The position numbers and the translations under genes were made by a program. Source: Pseudomonas chlororaphis (lineage in GTDB: Bacteria > Pseudomonadota > Gammaproteobacteria > Pseudomonadales > Pseudomonadaceae). Taken from it: a stretch of 64,000 nt of DNA. Below, in pieces: positions 37,449 through 46,500 of the stretch. The stretch is from contig NZ_JSFK01000006.1 in NCBI RefSeq assembly GCF_000783395.1, forward strand, positions 180,354-244,353, given 5' to 3'. The number at the start of each line of letters is the position of its first letter. The first letter of the stretch is position 1. Under the pieces are notes generated by a model. It had not been told where the DNA came from, searched no databases, and saw nothing but the letters and a program-made list of their open reading frames with translations.

Positions 37449-37488
37449 TCACACCGAAAATCCCCTGTGATCCACCGCGATCCGATGT

Positions 37489-37568
37489 AGGAGCTGCCGA
37501 AGGCTGCGATCTTTTGATCTTGCTTTAAGAAGATCAGGATCAAAAGATCGCAGCCTTCGGCAGCTCCT
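37489..37568. repeat. Perfect 31-base inverted repeat inside the zinc cluster
   Basis: Arms 37489-37519 and 37538-37568 are perfect reverse complements (each starts or ends with AGGAGCTGCC / GGCAGCTCCT), loop 18 bases. This is another intergenic palindromic repeat family common in fluorescent pseudomonads. It fills the gap between zrgA and the ABC ATPase and ends 33 bases before the ATPase start. Confidence 0.9.
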
Positions 37569-37601
37569 TCAGGGGCTATGAAAACTCATGAAACTGGTGC
37601 C

Positions 37602-38312
37602 ATGACCCAAGCACTCATCGAACTGTCCGACCTGGGCTTCAACTGGCCCGGTCACCCACCGCTGCTGGACATCCCCGCGTTTCGCCTGGAAGCCGGCGAA
37701 ACCCTGTTCCTCAAAGGCCCCAGCGGCAGCGGCAAGACCACCCTGCTCGGTTTGCTCGGCGGCGTGCAGAAACCCGGTCGCGGCAGTATTCGCCTGCTCG
37801 GCCAGGAGCTGACCGAACTCTCCGCCGGCGCTCGCGATACCTTCCGTGTCGATCACACCGGCTACATCTTCCAGCAGTTCAACCTGCTGCCGTTTCTCTC
37901 GGTGCGCGAGAACGTTGAGCTGCCGTGCCACTTCTCGAAACTGCGTGCGCAGCGGGCGAAACAGCGCCACGGCAGCGTAGATCAAGCCGCCGCCACCCTC
38001 CTCGCGCACTTGGGTTTAAAGGACGAAAGTATCCTCAGCCGTCGCGCTGACTCACTGTCAATCGGTCAGCAACAACGGGTCGCTGCCGCACGTGCCTTGA
38101 TCGGTCAGCCAGAGCTGGTGATCGCCGACGAACCGACCTCGGCGCTGGATTACGACGCCCGGGAAAACTTCATTCGCCTGTTGTTCGCCGAATGCCGCGA
38201 GGCCGGTTCCAGTTTGCTGTTCGTCAGCCACGATCAGAGCCTGGCGCCGCTGTTCGACCGTCATCTGTCCCTGGCCGAACTCAATCGCGCCGCCACGTCT
38301 GCCGAGGTCTGA
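37602..38312 (+). CDS. ABC transporter ATPase, LolD/MacB type (zinc cluster)
   Basis: A 236-residue ATPase. Walker A GPSGSGKTT near residue 40, Q-loop FQQFNLLPFLS, signature LSIGQQQRVAAARAL, Walker B VIADEPTSALD, H-loop FVSHD. The sequence is of the LolD/MacB class that pairs with FtsX-type permeases, and such a permease follows after 1 base. P. aeruginosa PA4064 equivalent. ATG 37578 is an in-frame alternative but its SD is too close. Confidence 0.92.
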   Translation: MTQALIELSDLGFNWPGHPPLLDIPAFRLEAGETLFLKGPSGSGKTTLLGLLGGVQKPGRGSIRLLGQELTELSAGARDTFRVDHTGYIFQQFNLLPFLSVRENVELPCHFSKLRAQRAKQRHGSVDQAAATLLAHLGLKDESILSRRADSLSIGQQQRVAAARALIGQPELVIADEPTSALDYDARENFIRLLFAECREAGSSLLFVSHDQSLAPLFDRHLSLAELNRAATSAEV

Positions 38313-38313
38313 G

Positions 38314-39579
38314 ATGTATCTGTTTCGTCTGGCCATGGCCAGCCTGGCCAACCGCCGCTTCACCGCTTTGCTCACGGCTTTTGCCATCGCCCTCTCGGTG
38401 TGCCTGCTGCTCGCCGTCGAGCGGGTGCGCACCGAAGCCAAAGCCAGTTTCGCCAGCACCATCAGCGGTACCGACCTGATTGTCGGCGCGCGTTCGGGCT
38501 CGGTGAATCTGTTGCTTTACTCGGTATTCCGCATCGGCAACGCCACCAACAACATTCGCTGGGACAGCTTCGAACACTTCGCCAATAACCCGAAAGTGAA
38601 GTGGGCAATCCCGATGTCCCTCGGCGACTCCCATCGCGGGTACCGGGTGATGGGTACCACCGAAGCCTATTTCGAGCATTACCAGTACGGTCGCCAGCAG
38701 CATCTGCAACTGGCTGACGGTCGTGCGTTTGCCACCGATCCCTTTGAAGTGGTGCTCGGTGCGGAAGTGGCCGATGCGCTGCATTACAAACTCGGCGACC
38801 AACTGGTGCTGGCCCACGGCGTGGCGGCGATCAGTCTGGTCAAGCACGACGACAAACCGTTCACCGTGGTCGGCATTCTCAAGCGCACCGGCACCCCGGT
38901 CGATCGCACGTTGCACATCAGCCTCGGTGGTATGGAGGCGATTCACATCGACTGGCACAACGGTGTGCCGGCTCGGGGTAACGGGCGGATCACGGCGGAT
39001 CAGGCGCGCAACATGGACCTGACGCCGCAAGCAATCACCGCGTTCATGCTCGGCCTCAACAGCAAGATTTCCACCTTTGCCCTGCAACGCGAGATCAATG
39101 AATTCCGTGGCGAACCGATGCTGGCGATTCTGCCGGGCGTAGCGTTGCAAGAATTGTGGAGCCTGATGAGCACCGCCGAAAAAGCGCTGTTCGTGGTCTC
39201 GCTGTTTGTGGTGCTGACCGGATTGATCGGCATGCTCACGGCGATTCTCACCAGCCTCAATGAACGGCGCCGCGAGATGGCGATTCTGCGTTCGGTCGGG
39301 GCGCGGCCGTGGCATATCGCGAGTCTGTTGGTGCTCGAAGCTTTTGCACTGGCGCTGACAGGCGTCATCGCAGGGTTAGCGTTGCTGTACATCGGCATCG
39401 CCGCTGCGCAGGGTTATGTACAGGCCAATTACGGTTTGTATCTGCCGCTGGCGTGGCCGAGCGAGTATGAATGGACGCTGCTCGGTGGCATTCTGGCGGC
39501 CGCGCTGCTGATGGGCAGCGTGCCGGCCTGGCGCGCTTATCGCCAATCCCTGGCCGATGGCCTGTCGATCCGTTTATGA
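38314..39579 (+). CDS. FtsX-family ABC permease (zinc cluster)
   Basis: A 421-residue MacB/FtsX-type permease: one N-terminal membrane segment (FTALLTAFAIALSVCLLLAV), a periplasmic domain, then three C-terminal segments (VVSLFVVLTGLIGMLTAIL, LLVLEAFALALTGVIAGLALL, LGGILAAALLMGSVPAW). NERRREMAILRSVGARPWHI is the coupling region typical of the family. Works with the ATPase directly upstream; in Vibrio and Pseudomonas these genes are tied to zinc uptake. Confidence 0.92.
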   Translation: MYLFRLAMASLANRRFTALLTAFAIALSVCLLLAVERVRTEAKASFASTISGTDLIVGARSGSVNLLLYSVFRIGNATNNIRWDSFEHFANNPKVKWAIPMSLGDSHRGYRVMGTTEAYFEHYQYGRQQHLQLADGRAFATDPFEVVLGAEVADALHYKLGDQLVLAHGVAAISLVKHDDKPFTVVGILKRTGTPVDRTLHISLGGMEAIHIDWHNGVPARGNGRITADQARNMDLTPQAITAFMLGLNSKISTFALQREINEFRGEPMLAILPGVALQELWSLMSTAEKALFVVSLFVVLTGLIGMLTAILTSLNERRREMAILRSVGARPWHIASLLVLEAFALALTGVIAGLALLYIGIAAAQGYVQANYGLYLPLAWPSEYEWTLLGGILAAALLMGSVPAWRAYRQSLADGLSIRL

Positions 39580-39590
39580 GGATGTTCACC

Positions 39591-40109
39591 ATGCCCCGCG
39601 CTGCACTCGCGCTGCTGTTGCTGATCGCTCTGCCCGTGTGGGCAGCGGCGCCGAAAGACCTGACATGGTCGGAAATGATTCCGCCGGACGCCGCGCCGGA
39701 AGTACCGAACATGACGCCGCTGCATGACCTGTCGAAGATGGGCGATGCGTTGTCTGCCGAGTCCGCGCCAGCAGCGAAACAGGACATGCCGGACGCGCCG
39801 GTGGTGAAGTCGCTCGACGGGCAGAACATTCGTTTGCCGGGCTACATCGTGCCGCTGGAAGTCAATGAAGAGGGGCGCACCACGGACTTTTTGCTGGTGC
39901 CGTATTTCGGCGCCTGCATCCATGTGCCGCCACCGCCGTCGAACCAGATTGTGCATGTGAAAAGCGAGCTGGGCGTGAAGCTTGATGAGCTGTATCAGCC
40001 GTACTGGGTCGAGGGGCCGTTGCAGGTCAAGGCGTCGAGCAGCGAACTGGCGGATGCCGGCTATCAGATGGATGCAGACAAGATTTATGTGTATGAGCTG
40101 CCGGAGTAA
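39591..40109 (+). CDS. DUF3299 periplasmic protein of the zinc cluster
   Basis: A 172-residue secreted protein (LALLLLIALPVWAAAP). DUF3299 motifs: IRLPGYIVPLEVNEEG, LLVPYFGACIHVPPPPSNQIV and VEGPLQVKASSSELADAGY. ATG 39591 has GAGG nine bases before; ATG 39576 overlaps the permease stop (ATGA) and is the alternative. Part of the PA4063-PA4066-like unit; the molecular role is unknown, though FGACIHVPPPP may bind metal by its Cys/His. Confidence 0.85.
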   Translation: MPRAALALLLLIALPVWAAAPKDLTWSEMIPPDAAPEVPNMTPLHDLSKMGDALSAESAPAAKQDMPDAPVVKSLDGQNIRLPGYIVPLEVNEEGRTTDFLLVPYFGACIHVPPPPSNQIVHVKSELGVKLDELYQPYWVEGPLQVKASSSELADAGYQMDADKIYVYELPE

Positions 40110-40138
40110 TTCCCGGTAGTTTTGTGCTGTCTGTAAAA

Positions 40139-40239
40139 GCCCCATCGCTGGCAAGCTAGCTCCCACAGTGATTGAGTCGTTCACAAATTTTGTGATCACC
40201 AACAAAACCTGTGGGAGCTGGCTTGCCAGCGATGGGGCC
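40139..40239. repeat. REPIN, type B pair
   Basis: Two inverted type B units near 40140-40169 (one substitution, GCTAGC in place of GCCAGC) and 40208-40239, between the zinc cluster and oprG. Confidence 0.88.
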
Positions 40240-40278
40240 CGCAAAGGTTCCGCAAAAGTCTGCCCCTTCACTGTTTCA

Positions 40279-40320
40279 TTGAGCTGAGTCAAAAGACCGT
40301 ATCAGTTGGCTTCGTACCAT
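40279..40320 (+). promoter_or_regulatory. oprG: ANR/FNR-type box and -10 for oprG
   Basis: TTGAGCTGAGTCAA (40279-40292) keeps both TTGA/TCAA half-sites of the ANR box. A TACCAT at 40315-40320 is a possible -10; with a start near 40327 the box is centred at about -41.5, the class II activator position. P. aeruginosa oprG is ANR-dependent. Confidence 0.6.
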
Positions 40321-40358
40321 AGGACATCAAACATTTTTAACGTCCTTTCGGAGCCCCC

Positions 40359-41057
40359 ATGAACAAGTCCTTGCTCAGCGCTTCGCTGTTTGCCCTCGCG
40401 CTCGCAGCCCCGCTCGCCCATGCCCACGAAGCCGGTGACATCCTCATCCGCGCCGGTGCGATCACCGTCAACCCGAAAGCCGACAGTTCCAGCGTCAAGG
40501 TCGATCAGGGTCCGTTGAGCGGCACCAATCTGGGCGGCAAGGCGACCATGAGCAGCGATACCCAACTGGGTCTCAACTTCGCCTACATGCTCACCGATCA
40601 CGTCGGCCTCGAATTGCTCGCGGCCACGCCGTTCGAGCATGACGTCAAGCTCAAGGGCACTGCCCTGCCTGCGGCCAACGGCAAGCTCGGCACCCTGAAA
40701 CACCTGCCGCCGACCCTCAGCGTTGTGTACTACCCGCTGGACTCGAAGTCGCCGTTCCAGCCTTACGTCGGCGGTGGCATCAACTACACCTGGATCTACG
40801 ACGAGCACGTTGGCAGCGAGGCCAGCGCCAACGGTTTCAGCAACTTCAAGGCGAAAAACTCCTGGGGTCTGGCCTGGCAGGTCGGTGCTGACTACATGCT
40901 GACCGACAACATCATGCTCAACGCCCAAGTGCGTTACATCGACATCGACACCCGCGCCACCGTCGAGAACAACGCGGTTGCGCCGGGCACTCGCGCACGG
41001 GTGAACGTGGATGTGGATCCGTTCATCTACATGGTCGGTTTGGGCTATAAGTTCTAA
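40359..41057 (+). CDS. oprG: OprG/OmpW-family outer-membrane protein
   Basis: A 232-residue, 8-stranded barrel. Signal peptide LFALALAAPLAHA; AGDILIRAGAITVNPKADSS is the OmpW opening; LGLNFAYMLTDHVGLELLAATPF and QPYVGGGINYTWIYDE follow; ends in Phe (VGLGYKF), the barrel-assembly signal. OmpW proteins pass small hydrophobic molecules sideways into the outer membrane. A GGAG ribosome site precedes the ATG, and a terminator follows at 41.2 kb. Confidence 0.95.
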   Translation: MNKSLLSASLFALALAAPLAHAHEAGDILIRAGAITVNPKADSSSVKVDQGPLSGTNLGGKATMSSDTQLGLNFAYMLTDHVGLELLAATPFEHDVKLKGTALPAANGKLGTLKHLPPTLSVVYYPLDSKSPFQPYVGGGINYTWIYDEHVGSEASANGFSNFKAKNSWGLAWQVGADYMLTDNIMLNAQVRYIDIDTRATVENNAVAPGTRARVNVDVDPFIYMVGLGYKF

Positions 41058-41194
41058 GTCGAGTTACCGAACGTTCACGTGGTGGTGAATGAGGCTTGGT
41101 GGTGAGCAGGCATAGAACTGACGGCGACCGTACGCAGTTGATCGGGGGATAACATTCCCTTGCCACAGGAGTAGCGACATATATTCCGGCCGTG

Positions 41195-41224
41195 AAAAAG
41201 GCGCCTGTCAAAGGGCGCCTTTTT
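41195..41224 (+). terminator. Rho-independent terminator after oprG
   Basis: AAAAAGGCGCC (41195-41205), loop 41206-41213, GGCGCC (41214-41219) and TTTTT (41220-41224). The A and T flanks make it bidirectional. It lies 137 bases after the oprG stop; I see nothing else in that gap. Confidence 0.88.
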
Positions 41225-41262
41225 CATGTCTGCCTGGAATGCGTGGTGAGGTTGAGATCTAT

Positions 41263-41423
41263 CCCCCTCACCCCAGCCCTCTCCCCCAAGGGGCGAGGGG
41301 GAAAGGGAGCCGATTTGTGTGTTCTTCAAAATCTCAGTTCGACTCGGTATTTCACGTCGGCGTAATTCGAAAGTACACCTCGATCAGTCCCCTCTCCCTC
41401 AGGGAGAGGGTTAGGGTGAGGGG
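41263..41423. repeat. Inverted pair of CCCTCACCC/CCCTCTCCC repeats
   Basis: One unit at 41263-41309 (CCCCCTCACCCCAGCCCTCT...) and an inverted one at 41388-41423 (...GGGTTAGGGTGAGGGG). Each also contains its own stem. A third copy lies at 50125-50168. A dispersed intergenic repeat family distinct from REP types A and B. Confidence 0.8.
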
Positions 41424-41429
41424 CTCTTT

Positions 41430-42362
41430 TCAGGAACGACCGAGCAACCGCGCCAAACCCACGCTCATCGGCGTCTGCTCAGGCAACTTGAACCGCTCCA
41501 GCAAGCGCGCATTGTTCGCCCGCGAATGCCGGATATCACCAGAACGCGCCGGGCCATAGCTGATCGGTGGCAGCTCACCGACTACCGCTTCAAGCGCCTC
41601 GAGCATCCGCTTGAGGCTCATAGCCTGATTCCAGCCGACGTTCACCGGGCCGACTTCCACCTCAGGCTTTTCGATCGCCTGTACCAGCAGATCGACCAGA
41701 TCTTCGACATAAAGGAAATCGCGCGTCTGTTCACCATCGCCGAACACGGTAATCGGTAAGCCTTTCTGTGCGCGTTCACTGAAGATGCTGATCACTCCGG
41801 AATACGGCGAGGACGGGTCCTGGCGCGGGCCGAAGATGTTGAAGAAGCGGAAAATCACCGGCTCCAGACCATGTTGGCGGCGATAGAAATCGAAATAATG
41901 TTCGCCCGCCAGTTTGTCCGAGGCGTAAGGCGTCAGCGGGGCTTTGGGCGTGTCCTCATCTATCGACTCGCCCTCGCCATTGTTGCCGTACACCGCTGCG
42001 CTTGAGGCGTACAGCACCCGTTTTACCCCGGCCAGACGCATGGCTTCGCAGACATTCAGCGTGCCGATGAAATTGCTCTGGTGAGTCTTGACCGGATCAT
42101 CCACCGAAGCCTGCACCGAAGCGACGGCCGCCAGGTGGGCGACCGCGCTGCAGCCTTGCATGGCCTTGGCCACCAGCGCCGCATCGGCGACATCACCAAC
42201 AATCAGTTCAACCTTCGGATTGTCCAGCGGCAGGTTGCTGCGTTTGCCAGTCGACAAGTCGTCGAGGATGCGCACCGAATGCCCGGCAGCGAGCAACGCA
42301 TCGGTCAGGTGCGAGCCAATGAAACCGGCTCCCCCGGTGATTAATACAGTCCCTTCAGCCAT
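41430..42362 (-). CDS. NAD-dependent epimerase (UDP-glucose-4-epimerase-like)
   Basis: A 310-residue extended SDR enzyme. NAD-binding TGGAGFIGSH at the N-terminus, and the YASDK (YxxxK) catalytic pair with Ser before it (YASSAAVYG); FNIFGPRQDPSSPYSGVI matches nucleotide-sugar epimerases. Substrate unknown. PA4068 equivalent. ATG 42362 is chosen as it puts the Rossmann motif at residue 5. It overlaps the upstream gene by 8 bases. Confidence 0.9.
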   Translation of the reverse strand: MAEGTVLITGGAGFIGSHLTDALLAAGHSVRILDDLSTGKRSNLPLDNPKVELIVGDVADAALVAKAMQGCSAVAHLAAVASVQASVDDPVKTHQSNFIGTLNVCEAMRLAGVKRVLYASSAAVYGNNGEGESIDEDTPKAPLTPYASDKLAGEHYFDFYRRQHGLEPVIFRFFNIFGPRQDPSSPYSGVISIFSERAQKGLPITVFGDGEQTRDFLYVEDLVDLLVQAIEKPEVEVGPVNVGWNQAMSLKRMLEALEAVVGELPPISYGPARSGDIRHSRANNARLLERFKLPEQTPMSVGLARLLGRS

Positions 42363-43239
42363 GACGGTAGAACCTATCCAGTAAGCCCGGGAGTGCAGCG
42401 CGCCAGGCGCGCGGCTTGATCCCGAAAGTGTGCAGAATTTTCTTGCAGGCCAGTACCGCGTGTTGCGGCTCCTCGGCAGCGTCCGGTCGCGCGGCGTGAG
42501 CCTGGGCAGTCGGCGCTTCGATAGCCAGCGCATGCAGGCTGCGCGCTTCGGTCAAAATCGCTTGCCCCAGCGCCAGCGGAGTCGTCGCCTCGTGGCCGGC
42601 GTAGTGATAAGTGCCCCACAGCGGCGCCGCGCAATCAAGTTGCTTGAGCACCGAAATGATCACCCGTGCGGCGTCATCGACCGGCGTCGGATTGCCACGG
42701 CGGTCATCGGCCAGCAGCAATTCTTCCGGTTGCTCGGCGCGAGCGAGAAACCGTCCGAGGGTGCCATCGGGGCTGTCATCGAGCAACCAGCCAAATCGTA
42801 GCAAAACGTGTTGCGGGCACGTGGCGCGCACACTTTGCTCGATGCGCCACAACGCCTGACCGCGCAAACCCAGTGGCACCGGCTCGTCTTTTTCGCTGTA
42901 CGCCGTGGCACGCGAACCATCGAACACTCGATAACTGGATGGCTGGACGAGGACGATGTTGTGGTGCTGGCACAGTTCGGCCAGACGTTCGATTGCACGT
43001 TCCTGACCGGCCATACGGCTTTCGCTGACGGCCTCGGCCTGAAACCAGTCGAAATAGTAGGCGAGGTTGATCAACGCGTCGGGACGGGTGTCGTCGAGCA
43101 ATTGGGTCAGGCTCGCGGCATCCCAGCCATTTTCGGGCGGGCGGGGGGCGAGGAAACCGATGTCTTCCTCTGCACCGAGGCGAATCAGCGCCTGCCCAAG
43201 GGCATTTCCGCCGCCCAGTAACATAAGGCGCATTCGCAT
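42355..43239 (-). CDS. RmlD-like sugar-nucleotide reductase family protein
   Basis: A 294-residue SDR-type protein: LLGGGNALGQALIRLG is the Rossmann motif; VQPSSYRVFDGS and AYSEKDEPVPLGLRG follow the RmlD pattern, where Tyr and Lys would be expected in YxxxK but the local sequence is YSEKD, so the catalytic pair is unclear. PA4069 equivalent, paired with the epimerase. ATG 43239 or 43233 both fit. Confidence 0.82.
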   Translation of the reverse strand: MRMRLMLLGGGNALGQALIRLGAEEDIGFLAPRPPENGWDAASLTQLLDDTRPDALINLAYYFDWFQAEAVSESRMAGQERAIERLAELCQHHNIVLVQPSSYRVFDGSRATAYSEKDEPVPLGLRGQALWRIEQSVRATCPQHVLLRFGWLLDDSPDGTLGRFLARAEQPEELLLADDRRGNPTPVDDAARVIISVLKQLDCAAPLWGTYHYAGHEATTPLALGQAILTEARSLHALAIEAPTAQAHAARPDAAEEPQHAVLACKKILHTFGIKPRAWRAALPGLLDRFYRHG

Positions 43240-43396
43240 AGAGTCAGCAGGCCCAGTCTGATTGGAACGATGGCTTTAGCGACGGATCTCGTGGAACCGT
43301 CGTCGATAATTACCGGAATCGTTGCATTTTGCGGGTTTAGTGCGCAACCGTCATCCGTAAAGTGTAGATCGCAGGGATTTGTGTCATGGCCACTGG

Positions 43397-43495
43397 CCCC
43401 ATCGCTGGCAAGCCAGCTCCCACAGGGTTCAGTGCTGACCACAAATTCTGTGAACCACCGCAATCCTTGTGGGAGCTGGCTTGCCAGCGATGAGG
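43397..43495. repeat. REPIN, type B pair
   Basis: Two inverted type B units (43397-43427 and 43464-43495) inside the 324-base gap between the RmlD-like gene and lhr. The other bases of the gap show no gene. Confidence 0.9.
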
Positions 43496-43563
43496 CCCTG
43501 CCAGACGCTGAAGATCCTGAGCGGTACTTGCATCTTCCCCCCTGCGCCCGCATAACTTGAGCC

Positions 43564-46500
43564 ATGAATCTGCCCATCCCCACGGACGCGGCCCTGGCAG
43601 GCTTTCACTCCGCCGTCAGCGCCTGGTTCAGCAAAACCTTCCCGACGGTCACCGCCGCCCAGGCCCGCGCATGGCCGTTGATCCGCCAGCGCCGTTCGAC
43701 GCTGATCGCTGCGCCCACCGGCTCGGGCAAAACCCTCACCGCGTTTCTCGCCGTGCTCGATGACCTCGTGCATCGAGGCCTGGAGAACCCCGAAGGTTTA
43801 CCCGATGAAACGCTCGTCGTTTATGTCTCACCGCTAAAAGCACTGTCGAACGACATCCGCATCAACCTGCAAAACCCTCTGGCCGGGATCACCGAACAGC
43901 TGCGGCAAATGAACCTGGCAGAAGTACACATCACCACCGCCGTGCGCACCGGCGACACCCCGCAAAAAGAACGCGCCGCCATGCGCAAGACCGCGCCGCA
44001 CATTCTGGTGACCACCCCGGAATCGCTTTACGTGCTGCTCGGCTCGGAATCCGGACGAAAAATGCTCGGCACCACGCGCACGGTGATCATCGATGAAATC
44101 CACGCGATGGCCGCCGGCAAACGCGGCAGTCATCTGGCCCTGAGCCTTGAGAGACTACAGGCGTTATGCAGCGAACCGCTGACCCGCATCGGCCTGTCCG
44201 CCACGCAGAAACCGGTCGAAGCCGTGGCGCAATTTCTCGTCGGCCATGAGCGCCCCTGCGAAATCATCGACATCGGCCACGCCCGGCCACGGGACCTTGG
44301 CATTGAGGTGCCGCCGGTGCCGCTATCGGCAGTCATGGCCAATGATGTCTGGGAACTGGTTTACGACCGCCTCGCCGAACTCGCCCGCGAGCACCGCACC
44401 ACGCTGATTTTCGTCAACACCCGGCGCCTCGCCGAGCGCCTGAGTCGACACCTCAGCGAACGCCTCGGCAAGCACGCCGTAGCGGCGCACCACGGCAGTC
44501 TGGCCAAGGAGTTTCGCCTCGACGCCGAACAACGGCTCAAGCGCGGCGAACTGCAAGTGCTGATTGCCACCGCCTCACTGGAACTGGGCATTGATATCGG
44601 CGAAGTCGATCTGGTCTGTCAGATCGCGTCGCCGCGCTCCATCGCCGGCTTCTTGCAACGCGTTGGCCGTTCCGGTCACCAGGTCGGCGGCACCCCCAAG
44701 GGTCGGTTGTTCGCCACCACCCGCGACGACCTGATCGAATGCACCGCCCTGCTCGACTGTGTTCGCCGAGGCGAACTCGACACCCTGCACATTCCCGAAG
44801 CGCCGCTGGATGTGCTGGCGCAGCAGATCATCGCCGAAGTCAGTTGTCAGGAATGGCCGGAAGACGCCTTGCTTTCGATGTTCCGCCAAGCCTCGCCCTA
44901 CCGCGATCTCGACGAAAGACACTATCAGGCCCTGCTGAGCATGCTCGCCGAGGGCTATAACGGTCGCCAGGGCATCCGCAGCGCCTACCTGCACCGCGAC
45001 GCCGTCAGCCGCACCTTGCGTGGCCGGCGTGGCGCGCAACTGACCGCCGTGACCAGCGGCGGCACCATTCCCGACAACGCCGACTACAGCGTGATGCTTG
45101 AGCCGCAAGGCCTGAACATCGGCAGCGTCAACGAAGACTTCGCGGTGGAAAGCATCGCCGGCGATGTGTTCCAGCTTGGCAATACCTCCTACCGGATCCT
45201 GCGCGTGGAAACCGGCAAGGTGCGCGTCGAGGATGCCCACGGCCAGCCGCCGACCATTCCCTTCTGGCTTGGCGAAGCGCCGGGACGCAGTGATGAATTG
45301 TCGTTCGCCGTGGCACGTCTGCAAGCGCAGCTCGACGAACTGCTCGGCGCCAGCCCGGGCAATCTGCAACCGGCGCTCGACTGGCTGACGCACACCCTCG
45401 GCCTCAACCTCGCCAGCGCCGAACAACTGGTCGAATACCTCGCCCGCGCCCGGCAAACCCTCGGCGCCCTGCCGTCGCAGGACACGCTGCTGATGGAGCG
45501 GTTTTTCGACGAGTCCGGCGGTACGCAATTGATCATCCACTCACCGTTCGGCAGCCGTATCAACCGCGCCTGGGGCCTGGCCCTGCGCAAGCGATTCTGC
45601 CGCACCTTCAATTTCGAATTGCAGGCTGCCGCCAGCGAAGACGCGATCGTGCTGTCGCTGTCCACCAGCCACAGCTTTGAACTCGATGAGATCTGGCGTT
45701 ACCTGCACAGCAACAGCGCCGAGCACATCCTTATTCAAGCGGTGCTCGATGCGCCGCTGTTCGGCGTGCGCTGGCGCTGGAATGCCGGGGTGGCATTGGC
45801 GCTGCCGCGTTTTACCGGTGGGCGCAAAGTCGCCCCGCAGTTGCAGCGGATGAAAAGCGAAGACCTGATTGCCAGCGTGTTTCCCGACCAGATCGCCTGC
45901 CTGGAAAACCTCGCCGGCGAACGGGAAATTCCCGAGCATCCACTGATCGAGCAAACCCTCGACGATTGCCTGCATGAAGCGATGGACAGCGAGGGCTGGC
46001 TGAATCTGCTGCGGCGCATGGAGCGTGGCGAGGTGCGTTTGATCAGTCGCGATCTGCCGGCGCCTTCGCCGCTCGCGGCAGAAATTCTCAGTGCGCGGCC
46101 GTACACCTTTCTCGACGATGCACCGCTGGAAGAACGTCGCACGCAAGCGGTGATCAACCGGCGCTGGAGCGATCCGCAATCGACCGATGACCTCGGTGCG
46201 CTGGACGCGGACGCTATTAACGCCGTGCGCGAAGAAGCCTGGCCGACGCCGAACGCTGTGGATGAAATGCATGAAGCGCTGATGAGCCTTGCATGCGTCA
46301 GCGAGGGGGAAGTGCAAGCGAATGAAGGCTGGCGCGCATGGCTGGAAACCCTGGCCCGCAGCGGGCGCGCCTGCCGTTTGCAGATCGACTCCGAGCATGG
46401 CTTGTGGCTGGCCCGCGAACGCCTGACCTGTCTGCAAGCGCTTTATCCACAGGCCAAATTGCAAGACGAACTGGAGGCGTTACCGGGGTTCGATGAAGCC

